This document shows, piece after piece, positions 56,501 through 64,000 of a DNA stretch of 64,000 nt; the stretch's first letter is position 1; the number at the start of each line of letters is the position of its first letter. The position numbers were made by a program, and so were the translations under genes. Source of the DNA: Luidia sarsii (Eukaryota; Echinodermata; Asteroidea; Paxillosida; Luidiidae); contig OX465102.1 of the NCBI GenBank assembly GCA_949987565.1, forward strand, positions 17,620,968 through 17,684,967, given 5' to 3'. The notes under the pieces were generated by a model that did not search any database, was not told where the DNA came from, and saw nothing but the letters and a program-made list of their open reading frames with translations.

Positions 56501-59500
56501 TTCAAGGCATACACCCAGAAAATTGAATTTTTTTTTACACAAAATGAAAAGTAAACAGAAAAGTTTTTAACCTGATCTCAGCATGTGTTTTAAATACTGG
56601 TGAATAGTTAGGGGAGAAGAAATATCCTTTTAAATTTTTATTTTTTTAAATTATTATTATTATTTTTTATTTTCTTTTACGGCCGAATTAAAAAAAACGC
56701 GGAAATCCGCGGATCCGCGGAAAAGTTGCATGTCTGGTTTATTGTGTCCACCAACCAAAAAAAGTGGAGCTTTAATCATAATTCAACTTGCAATGAAAAA
56801 AATCAGGCTTACTTGAGACAGTGGAAACGACCCTTATTATTAGATCATTGGGATAGCACCAATGGAAACTGTCCTATTTTTGTTGTTGTTTGGCATGGCA
56901 CTGAAAACGACTTGCTAGAAAGAACAGCCATTTAAATTACAGCACACAACTACACTTACTCATCGCGGTCACTCGTTTCCAGATTGCGAGCCAAGTCGTC
57001 ATCGCGTGTCTGCCAAAATACGAAAGAAAACCAACCTTGAAAAATGGCAAAGAAAACTTTGACTGGACTGGGGCTTGAACCCCAGACCCTCTGGCTTTGC
57101 GCACCAGCGCTCTTACCATCTGAGCTATCGAAAAGTTATTTGCCGGGGTAGGGATGCCAGTCAGAAGCATTCCACCATTAACTGAAGTATATTTCTAGGG
57201 ATCACGCCCCCACTTTCATTCTGACGTAAACAGCCAATTGAAACAAATCTATAAAACCTATATCTTTAAAAATCACACACCCCAAAAAACCAAAACATCC
57301 CCCAGGAGAAAGAGAGACGTTGATCTGGGCAAGATTAAGTGAAAAGAATCAACCCTCAATAAGATAGAAAGAAAAACAAACTCATATTCTCTGAAAAAAA
57401 AACAACATCTGCTGGAATTTAGTTCAAGAGGATACCGAATGAATCTTCACCACATATGGATTGAGGCATATTTAACGTTTCTATGGTTACTGTTGCCAAG
57501 GGATCCTTGAAAAAAGGGGCTGCTCCAAGTTGTCCTCCCTTTTCTGTTTTTCATCGAGAAAGATCCTGCTGGGATCGAAATGTCAAGGCCTCAATAAAAG
57601 TTTTTTGAAAGAAGAATCACCTTGCCAAGCTCCTCCTCCTCCCTGGAGGTTGCCATGTCCATGGCCGTTTCCAAGGCAACCTCGTCGTAGTTGGGCTTCT
57701 TGTGGCCGGGCGCGGCCACGGCGGCAACCAGCTGGCTGACAATAGAGGGCGGTGTTGCCTCCACCAATTCCTCCCCGGACAGGCTGGATTCTGACTCAGT
57801 GCCTGAGCTGCTGCCTGTTGGGGGAAGGGAAGGGAAGGGAAGGGGGGGGGCATGGGGACAGAGAGGATGGAGGGGAGGGGGATGGGGAGGGGGGAGGAGG
57901 GGGGGGGAAAGAGAAAATGAGACAAACTTGGTTTTTAGCATGATCTCAGCCAGGAGGCCCTTGTGGGAGAATGAACACCCCTGGTGATGTTGAATTGGCT
58001 CATTGATAACACATTTTAGTCATAAAATCTAGGACGTGAAAGATCTTGTCTGGGGGAAAAATTGACCTCATCTAGGAAGTAATCCCTCCTTGACTATGTG
58101 GGCATCGAAGGGAAGAGCGATTCTGACTGTCTTTACCTTCCTCCTCTTCGTCCTCTGCGGCTGTTCCTGTCTCTGTCCCAGTCTCGGTGCCAGTCTCGGT
58201 GCCTGTGACACCCTCGTCTTCTCCTTCCTCCTCCTCTTCGTCCTCTTCATCCTCCTCCTCCTCCTCCTCATCGTCCAGGTCCACCACCTCCTGGCGCAGC
58301 TTACTGCCGGCCGTGTCCAGGTCCTGCATGAGTCGGAAGAAGGCCAGCTCGTTGAAGAGGATCTCCGAGATGTCCACCAGGAGGTCCTCGCCGCACTCCC
58401 GCATCCTGGAGGATGGGTAGAGGATGGGTAGAAGATGGGTAGAAGATGGGTAGAAGATGGTTGAAGGTTGTAAGAAGATAGTAGAAGATAAGGCGATGTT
58501 AGAAGATGGTAAGATGGTAGAAGATAGTAAAAAATAATAAGATGGTAAAAAATGATAAGAAGATGGTTGAAGATGATATGGTAGAAGATGGTAGATGATG
58601 AGAAGATGGTAGATGATGAGAAGATAGTAGATGATGATACAAAAATGGTACAAGATGGTAGAATGCTAATCTTTGCCGGGATGGGGCAAGACGATTAGTG
58701 AAACCATACACCGTATCACAAATAACGATGGGTAATCCATCGTCAATTGAGTGACGATACACCGTAAGGCTTTGTGAAATCCACCCCTGGTCGCTAATGT
58801 TTTAACGAGTCAAAGGAAAAAAAAAAAACCCGACCCAAAACAACAGAGAGAAATACGGAGAGAGAGAGTGGGGGAACGAGCTGCTCACTTTCGGCCGGAG
58901 AACTTGGCCAGGGAGTCCTGGAGGATGGAGCCCAGCTGGCGGTTGAAGAAGCGCACAAACTCGCGGCTGTCGTCCCGCTGCTTGGAGAGGGTCAGGACGA
59001 GGCGGCGGATGTAGGCCAGGAGCTGGGGGGAGCAGACGTCCTCCATGTGCTCCTTGAGGTAGGGGATGACCTCCTGCATGATGCTCTTGATCTGGAGGTC
59101 CAGCTGGCGGGTGTCGATGCGGGGATACTGCAGGCCAGGAGGGGGGGGGAGGGCAGCGATCAGCGATTAGCAAAGGTGGTGAGTAGGTCATAACCTTTGA
59201 CCCCGAGGTTGGATCATGTCGCGGTGAAGCGCAAATGATGCGCCCTCCCCACCCTTGGATTATTCTGATAACCCCAACCTGGGCGTCTATTCATAAGTCT
59301 AACTCTAACCTTTACCCTTACCCTAACCCTAACACTACCCCTCCCCACCCTTGTGTCATTCTGATTACCTTAACCTGGGTGCCCATCTCTAACCCTTACC
59401 CTAAACCCTGACCCTAACCCAAACCCAAACCCTAATCCACAGCCAAACTCTAACCATAATCCAAACCCTAACCCTAACCCTCCTATTACCCCAACCTGGA

Positions 59501-62019
59501 TACCCATTTCTAACCCAAACACTAACCCCAGCCCTCTTATTACCCCAACCTGGATACCCATTTCTAACCCAAACACTAACCCCAGCCCTCTTATTACCCC
59601 AACCTGGATACCCATTTCTAACCCAACCACTAACCATAGCCCTCCTATTACCCCAACCTGGATACCCATTTCTAACCCAAACACTAACCCCAGCCCTCCT
59701 ATACCCATTTCTAACCCAAACACTAACCCCAGCCCTCTTATTACCCCAACCTGGATACCCATTTCTAACCCAACCACTAACCATAGCCCTCCTATTACCC
59801 CAACCTGGATACCCATTTCTAACCCAAATACTAACCCCAGCCCTCCTATACCCATTTCTAACCCAAACACTAACCCCAGCCCTCCTATTACCCCAACCTG
59901 GATACCCATTTCTAACCCAAACACTAACCCTAACCCTCCTATTACCCCAACCTGGATACCCATTTCTAACCCAAACACTTACCCTAGCCCTCCTATTACC
60001 CCAACCTGAATACCCATTTCTAACCCAAACACTAACCCCAGCCCTCCTATACCCATTTCTAACCCAAACACTAACCCTAGCCCTCCTATTACCCCAACCT
60101 GGATACCCATTTCTAACCCAAACACTTACCCTAGCCCTCCTATTACCCCAACCTGAATACCCATTTCTAACCCAAACACTAACCCTAACCCTCCTATTAC
60201 CCCAACCTGGATACCCATTTCTAACCCAAACACTAACCCTAACCCTCCTATTACCCCAACCTGAATACCCATTTCTAACCCAAACACTAACCCTAACCCT
60301 CCTATTACCCCAACCTGAATACCCATTTCTAACCCAAACACTAACCCTAACCCTCCTATTACCCCAACCTGAATACCCATTTCTAACCCAAACACTAACC
60401 CTAACCCTCCTATTACCCCAACCTGAATACCCATTTCTAACCCAAACACTAACCCTAACCCTCCTATTACCCCAACCTGAATACCCATTTCTAACCCAAA
60501 CACTAACCCTAACCATAACCTTTAACTCTCTCTAGCCCATTAATACAACAGCGACAGAGGGAGATACAAATTTTCGGTGAATATGAACACTGAGATGAAT
60601 GAGAGCGTATAGACTTTGGGAGTTGGGGGGGGGGGTCGGTGAGTGGGTGGTGTCGTCCGGGGAGCCCGGGCACTCACCGGCAGGTCAGAGAAGGAGCTCT
60701 CACTGCCCATGTCCTGGGCCGAGCTGTTGCTGGTCACCTCGCTGTTGCTGACAGCTCCCTTGTTGTCCGCCGAGGCCGAGGCGCCTGAGGAGAGGGCGCC
60801 CGACACCTCAGCCTCTTCCTTGAGGCGCTCGTACTCGCGCATCCTCTGCGAGAGTGGGGTGAGAGAGAGAGACAGCCAAGATTGGAAGGTCTGCACGGTG
60901 GAAATGCCGAGTAGGAGACATCATGTGTATCATCTCTGAAGGCACGTATCCTGACGACGGGCAGAGTATGCACTACCCGAAACGGACACATTGGTGCTTA
61001 TTCGCGAACTGGACGCTGAACATCAGTCGCTGATGTCATCCATTTTCATAAATCTTTGTTTCCTTTGCTTGACCTAAATTTCAATGGCAACCGCAAATTC
61101 AGACAAAACCCCTAGAAATATTTTCAGCGAGGCAGGTTTGGGCAAGGTGCAGTTTTCAATTCCTAACAGTGTTGCTTTGCCTTCTTTGTCAAAATTAATT
61201 TAAAAAAAAAACCCACAGCAATTAGCAGACGAAAATGCAAAGATTTCTGTTGCATTCTAGGTGGGGAAGCAGATCAAACATGCGTGCAGTGAATATTTTT
61301 TTTAAGTATGAAATAATATTGGCTGTGAAATAGGCTTACGTTATTAAAGCGCAGTATTTTTCCTTCCGTGAGCGCCGATTCTACGCTTATGGTAAGCAGA
61401 GCCATGAAATTGGGCACTGACATCGGTGTGTCGATTTGTAATCGATGCGACTCTCTTACCTGAAGGGCCTTGTCCAGATGGATGACAGTATCGCCCAGCT
61501 TGTCGTTGGCGAAGCCAAAGTCCTGGCTGAAGGAGGGCGGGGTGGACATGGAGCTGGCCGAGCCCACGCTCTCCACGTAGTCGTACTCCTCATCGTCCAC
61601 CGAGCCCAGGGAGTGCTGGGCCAGAAGCTGGGCTTGCTTCTTGGGGTTGGTGCGGTACAGCTGGGCCTGTAGGAGGTACATCGGGGCCAAACGGGGGGGA
61701 CTTCATCAGGGTGGGAATTCGGTGAAGAGGGAGAGGCATTTTGGGTCAGGAGGTTAGGGGATTGGGTGGGGGAGGGGGGGGGGGCATCAGAGGATCGAGG
61801 AGGGTTCTGGGTGGCGTGAGGCAAGGGGTGCACGCTCACCTTAATCTCTTCCTCCTCCGAGGTGATCATGCTCTCGCTGGGGGTGTGCTCCGAGGCTGTG
61901 GTGGACACCTGCCAGGCGGCGCGGGGATCCGGCTGCCGCTTCTGCTGCTGCTGCTGCTGCTGTCTCTTCAGTTGCTGCTGCAGTTGCTGCTGCTGCTGCT
62001 GCTGTTTGGAGGACGGCTG
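53268..62019 (-). CDS. PCM1: PCM1, pericentriolar material 1 (C-terminal 654 residues)
   Basis: Eleven exons join in phase into 655 codons including the TAG stop. PCM1 is the scaffold of centriolar satellites, which deliver proteins to centrosomes and cilia. Identification rests on hallmark C-terminal segments: QIKSIMQEVIPYLKEHMEDV, FNRQLGSILQDSLAKFSGRK, then CGEDLLVDISEILFNELAFF and RLMQDLD, followed by acidic tracts, TYLGSGEDDDEYDE and VTIDDLPPKLNVLAQ. All have counterparts in the same order in vertebrate PCM1. The first exon here carries a polyglutamine tract. The tail is low-complexity Ala/Pro/Glu sequence. Full-length vertebrate PCM1 is about 2000 residues, so roughly two thirds of the protein should be encoded to the right of this window. 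Exons: 61840-62019, 61460-61666, 60678-60845, 58889-59127, 58137-58405, 57621-57814, 56960-57009, 55860-55934, 55150-55258, 54120-54302, 53268-53558. Confidence 0.93.
54120..54302 (-). CDS. PCM1: PCM1 exon, acidic linker and DDLPPKLNVLAQ
   Basis: 61 codons, phase 0 at both ends, donor CCCAG|GTAAGG. It starts GAESGVEGNEETAATEG and ends with DDLPPKLNVLAQ, matching the DLPLKL segment of vertebrate PCM1. Confidence 0.88.
54420..54560 (-). mobile_element. SINE S body fragment in PCM1 intron
   Basis: CAACTAGTCTTTGCTTGGG, GGGGGCGCCAGTCAGAAGC and the end AACTAATTGTCATAAACC are the SINE body on the minus strand. The tRNA-like head is missing. Confidence 0.6.
54590..55060 (-). mobile_element. SINE S copy split by foldback D
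   Basis: Head and body (54590-54765: GACTTGAACCCAGTACCTC, AGCAATTCAACC) resume at 54968-55060 (CTTTAATTCAGATGCAAAC, GTCGTAAGCCTGGCTACGG) after the 202-bp insertion. Confidence 0.75.
54766..54967. mobile_element. Foldback D with 12-bp target duplication
   Basis: 202 bp. The arms are GGTTTGCTGTGACACCATGTG and, inverted, CACATGGTGTCACCGCAAACC, around a centre with GGCTCTTTTCAGAGCC. GATAACACCCCT stands on both sides (54754-54765 and 54968-54979) and lies within the SINE sequence, showing insertion. Other D pieces lie at 19250, 35970, 45265, 47490 and 60890. Confidence 0.85.
55150..55258 (-). CDS. PCM1: PCM1 exon, GSGEDDDEYDE
   Basis: 109 nt; the first base completes TAT (Tyr) from the previous exon. 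It reads LGSGEDDDEYDELSAREDE and ends VAGDAE at GAG|GTAGGT. It matches the GSGEDENEDEE segment of vertebrate PCM1. Confidence 0.88.
55335..55405 (-). mobile_element. SINE S head fragment
   Basis: AAATGGCAAATGAAATTTGAC, CGGGACTTGAACACTAGAGC and GGTTTAACGAACCAGCG correspond to the tRNA-like head. Confidence 0.55.
55860..55934 (-). CDS. PCM1: PCM1 exon, KIELSMSETNAVT
   Basis: 75 nt between the acceptor CCTTGTTGTGCAG and donor CCTA|GTAAGT, phases 2 and 2. It reads DSESALSRDQVKIELSMSE, then TNAVT. The match to vertebrate SKAETQALTNYGSGEDE across the next junction supports this short exon. Confidence 0.82.
56093..56833. mobile_element. MITE A split by a younger MITE
   Basis: Left part 56093-56352 starts GGGCTGTTTCCATTGTTC after TA. 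The right part 56737-56833 resumes TTTATTGTGTCCACC and ends CAGTGGAAACGACCC. Together they form one diverged family A copy. Confidence 0.75.
56353..56736. mobile_element. hAT-like MITE nested in MITE A
   Basis: 384 bp with ends CAGGCATGCAACT and, inverted, AGTTGCATGTCTG. CAG...CTG ends with this motif recall hAT-type elements. The flanks share RTTTAT; an 8-bp duplication is not perfect, and the host copy has aged since. The right end contains CCGCGGATCCGCGG, a palindrome. Confidence 0.7.
56960..57009 (-). CDS. PCM1: PCM1 50-nt micro-exon
   Basis: Acceptor CGTATTTTGGCAG, donor GATGA|GTAAGT. It reads TRDDDLARNLETSDRD plus GA. It links the phase 0 end of the exon at 57621 with the phase 2 start of the exon at 55934. 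It is too short to stand alone, but both splice sites and phases fit. Confidence 0.72.
57045..57240 (-). mobile_element. SINE S copy with best cloverleaf-like head
   Basis: Minus strand: TAGCTCAGATGGTAAGAGCG (D arm), CTGGTGCGCAAAGCCAG (anticodon-like arm) and CTGGGGTTCAAGCCCCAG (T arm) pair well. The acceptor stem is lost and the base before the anticodon position is C rather than T, so this is a SINE head and not a tRNA gene. Confidence 0.75.
57548..57600. mobile_element. Foldback B fragment
   Basis: GAGAAAGATCCTGCTGGGATC and GAAATGTCAAGGCCTC match the right arm of B; it lies just outside the PCM1 exon that ends at 57621. Confidence 0.6.
57621..57814 (-). CDS. PCM1: PCM1 exon, Ser/Glu-rich and VAAVAAPGHKKPNYDEV
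   Basis: 194 nt; acceptor CTTCCCCCAACAG, donor GGCAAG|GTGATT. The first two bases complete Gly. It reads SSSGTESESSLSGEELVEAT and ends TSREEEELGK. Confidence 0.87.
58137..58405 (-). CDS. PCM1: PCM1 exon, CGEDLLVDISEILFNELAFF core and acidic run
   Basis: 269 nt. The first base completes Lys, then MRECGEDLLVDISEILFNE and LAFFRLMQDLD, the best-conserved PCM1 stretch. An acidic run of Glu/Asp follows, then three GTET repeats (from CGAGACTGG-type repeats). The donor is GGAAG|GTAAAG in phase 1. Confidence 0.95.
58409..58665. repeat. GATGGTAGAA minisatellite in PCM1 intron
   Basis: About 250 bases of 10-15-bp units of the type GATGGGTAGAA / GATGGTAGATGAT, starting 4 bases upstream of the exon's 3' splice site. 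It therefore occupies the branch-point and pyrimidine-tract region. Confidence 0.85.
58889..59127 (-). CDS. PCM1: PCM1 exon, conserved helical core
   Basis: 239 nt after the acceptor CCCTCCTGGCCTGCAG. It reads YPRIDTRQLDLQIKSIMQEV, IPYLKEHMEDVCSPQLL and so on to LAKFSGR plus AA, in phase 2. It is strongly similar to the matching part of vertebrate PCM1. Confidence 0.95.
59290..60530. repeat. 54-bp minisatellite with CCCTAA words in PCM1 intron
   Basis: About 20 units of 54 bp (AACCTGGATACCCATTTC, TAACCCAAACACTAACCC), with several shortened units of about 39 bp lacking the ATTACCCCAACCTGG part. It begins and ends in irregular CCCTAA sequence. The long frames with VSVWVRNGY repeats are translations of the array. 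Confidence 0.95.
60678..60845 (-). CDS. PCM1: PCM1 exon, RMREYERLKEEAE
   Basis: 56 codons, phase 0 at both ends; acceptor CCCACTCTCGCAG, donor CTGCCG|GTGAGT. It reads RMREYERLKEEAEVSGAL and ends ESSFSDLP. MREYER is a recognisable PCM1 element. Confidence 0.92.
61071..61415. mobile_element. Dispersed repeat G, copy 2
   Basis: Collinear with 26871-27202. It ends 45 bases from the donor site of the next PCM1 exon. Confidence 0.6.
61460..61666 (-). CDS. PCM1: PCM1 exon, QAQLLAQHSLGSVDDEEYD
   Basis: 69 codons, phase 0 at both ends; acceptor GTACCTCCTACAG, donor CTTCAG|GTAAGA. It reads AQLYRTNPKKQAQLLAQHSL, an acidic GSVDDEEYDYVES and ends VIHLDKALQ. Confidence 0.9.
61840..62019 (-). CDS. PCM1: PCM1 exon with polyglutamine
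   Basis: 60 codons, phase 0 at both ends; acceptor GCTCAATTTGCAG, donor ATTAAG|GTGAGC. Two Q7 runs separated by LQQQLKR are encoded mainly by CAG, followed by SEHTPSESMITSEEEEIK. The upstream acceptor could also be used 3 bases further in, changing one Gln. Confidence 0.82.
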
Positions 62020-64000
62020 CTGCAAATTGAGCAGAACCAGCAGGAACATGAACATTTCTGATGGGTGTCATATCTACTGTTGACACTAACAATGCAGCAT
62101 TTCTAAGGGTCAAGCAGTCGATTTCATCAAACTCATCGTAGCTTGCGATCAATCGCAAGACGATGAGCGATGAGCAGAGACAGTGCGATCAATCACAGCT
62201 TACGAAGGGTTATTCGTCGTAAGTTGGGTTACAATGCACCGTAAAGCTTTGTCAAATCCAACCCACCTTGGATAAAAAACCTACATTGCAAAAGTCTTTC
62301 CTTTCTTTCAAAATTCCTTTGGCCAGCGAGTGAGCGATTGATTTTGATTGATGAGCTGGCGAGTTAAGCCAGGGTAAGCCCTGGTGAACACAAAAGACGG
62401 ATTATCGGTAAACACACACGGTGTTAGGCACCATGTCAAAAAGATTTTTATCGGCGCGACGCGACCCACCGCACAGCGCCGCACTGCGCCGCGGGTCGGC
62501 GCGCCCCGTCCGGCCGACGTGCGGCGCCGCCGCGAAGATTAAGATTCCTGCATAACAAAAGGTGTGGGATTTGCATAATCTTTCATGGACGACCGCATTC
62601 TGGGTACTTGCTCTTGGACTCGGCCCGACACGGCGCGCCGATGGTAACACTGACACTAGTGGATCTGGCCAGGCGGCCACCATAAAACCACACAGGAGGT
62701 GACCGCAAACGCAAGATAATAAATACGAGAACAGTACTGTACCACGTTTTACACTTCATCCACGATGTGCTCCGATCCAACTTTTTTATTGTAAGGATGG
62801 CGTACGGACTACTTATTTTTTTTATTCATATACCATTAACTTAGATTAAAAATGTCGCTGCAACCTCGTTACTACATTTTTCTAGGATGATTGTTTCCTT
62901 TTTCTCTTCTTATGAAGGTCTAATCACGAATATAAACGTCGACGAATATTTGATTATTTAATAAAGTTTAACAAATGTTATGCACACCGTACAACCATTT
63001 CATTATCGCCTACCTACAGTAAAATGCATTGTTTTCCTCACTCTGGATTGGGAAAAAAATATGCGAGAAAAACGTTTACTGGAATCTAAGATCGACAAAA
63101 CAGACGACACTGCTTTTCCCAAAGTCGGTTTGAGGCATGAAAAAAAATGAACGAGAAAATGACGTCCAAACCAGCCTCCACACGGAACATGGACCGTACC
63201 ATTCAGGTATGGCCGGGATGCTCTAGTCGGCCTGACGGCAAAAATATGTGAAAATAGATCCCCCCGAAAAAAAAAAGTCTCAATAACCTACGTACATGTT
63301 TTGTAAAGATGGATTTGCAAGCAGCTAGGTCCACCCTAAACGAGAATATTATCGGAACTTATTATTGTATATACAGTGGTACCCCTCTTATGCCTAATGG
63401 AATAGTCCATTCTGTCAAGGAATCGTGATGTGGGCCGTGCCAAAAATTTATCGTCAAAAATTTGAGAATAACTTGAAAAACAATCACGTACGTTCGTAGG
63501 CCTACCTGAAAAAAGGAATAAAGAGTGCAACATTTTTGTGCTGTATCGTGTAGTAAGTAGTGATCCTTTTGCTGTCTGGCTTTCTCCTGGTTAAAAGGCA
63601 CCCGCCATCGAACGCGCAAACGTTTGACAGCTCTAGGCTTCTACTTTCACACGCAACCCAACCACGTGTTATTGCGCAATCTATATATCGTGCAACGTAA
63701 ATCACTCCCAACTACCGTTGGTACCCGTTGATTGGTACCGCTAGCGGTGTCCAAGATTCACTGGTACCCACAGACGAAAAGTTCGTTGACATGTCCTGCA
63801 CGTGCTGTTGTGCACAGAATGCGCAATGTTTAGCTGGCAGTGCGCACGGTACGGTCGAGCTTCCATAATGACTGCGTGCATGCTGGCGCGCTGTGCTAAG
63901 CTAAGGGCCGCGCTGGCGGCCGGCACTATATATCCCGCATGACCGGGAGCTGAAGTGTTTCGGAAAGACATTTTCGGGGCAGCGTCTGGAAAAATAAAAA
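62020..64000 (-). other. PCM1 intron or upstream sequence
   Basis: No further PCM1 exon is recognised. 62440-62650 is very GC-rich with the inverted word ATCGGCGCG at both edges. The remainder is AT-rich and the last 300 bases are moderately CpG-rich. The short minus-strand frames at 62402-62780 and 63336-63971 have no similarity that I know. Confidence 0.45.

Noticed and set aside
57045..57130. Functional tRNA gene on the minus strand
   Set aside because: The D, anticodon-like and T arms pair, but there is no acceptor stem, the base before the anticodon is C, and the same head recurs in several SINE copies.
59370..60516. 371-codon minus frame with VSVWVRNGY repeats
   Set aside because: Translation of the 54-bp array, which lies between two PCM1 exons.
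59290..60530. Chromosome end (telomere)
   Set aside because: CCCTAA words are irregular, and PCM1 exons lie on both sides.
62402..62780. Arg/Ala-rich minus frames as an upstream PCM1 exon
   Set aside because: No similarity to PCM1 and no in-phase donor to the exon at 62019.

Overview
This is a eukaryotic, animal nuclear genome window. It has interrupted genes with clear GT/AG splice sites, two of whose products belong to metazoan families, set in very repeat-rich DNA. The dense TACATGTA and ACCGGTA words, the many short foldback/TIR elements and the tRNA-derived SINEs suggest a marine invertebrate deuterostome, perhaps an echinoderm. That assignment is inference and cannot be settled from this window. 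I see no bacterial or organellar sequence.

Layout. (1) 1-28.55 kb, minus strand: the 5' part of a gene whose protein starts with two WW domains. One exon (28306-28549) holds the start codon and the first half of WW1. The next exon I can see (614-736) completes WW1 and begins WW2. The two join in phase across an intron of about 27.6 kb that is almost entirely repeats. The rest of the gene lies left of base 1. (2) 28.55-40.7 kb: intergenic or 5'-noncoding sequence, full of MITEs, with a decayed non-LTR retrotransposon (36.16-37.2 kb) and a CpG-rich island (37.85-38.35 kb) between two divergently oriented genes. (3) 40.786-44.790 kb, plus strand: a three-coding-exon gene for an acidic, low-complexity 717-residue protein that I do not recognise. 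(4) 44.8-53.27 kb: intergenic, holding an 87-bp minisatellite, a 61-bp minisatellite grown from a foldback element, and a poly(A)-tailed retroposon. (5) 53.268-62.019 kb, minus strand: eleven exons encoding the last 654 residues of the centriolar-satellite scaffold PCM1, joined in phase down to the stop codon. The rest of PCM1 should lie to the right of this window. (6) 62.02-64 kb: intron or upstream sequence without a recognised exon.

The unknown gene and PCM1 converge tail to tail; the WW gene and the unknown gene diverge. I see no shared pathway beyond this arrangement.

About half of the sequence is repeats that I could sort into families: MITE A (about 11 copies, TA target sites), foldback B (CCTGCTAGGATCGAAACGTC core), TIR element C, foldback D, a tRNA-derived SINE (S) and a second tRNA-like SINE (T), plus single MITEs of other types. 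Several nested insertions give relative ages: D in S with a 12-bp target duplication, B in S with a 10-bp duplication, and a hAT-like MITE in MITE A. Long TCTC/TCTG, GGA, GACA and CT tracts produce most of the long spurious reading frames.
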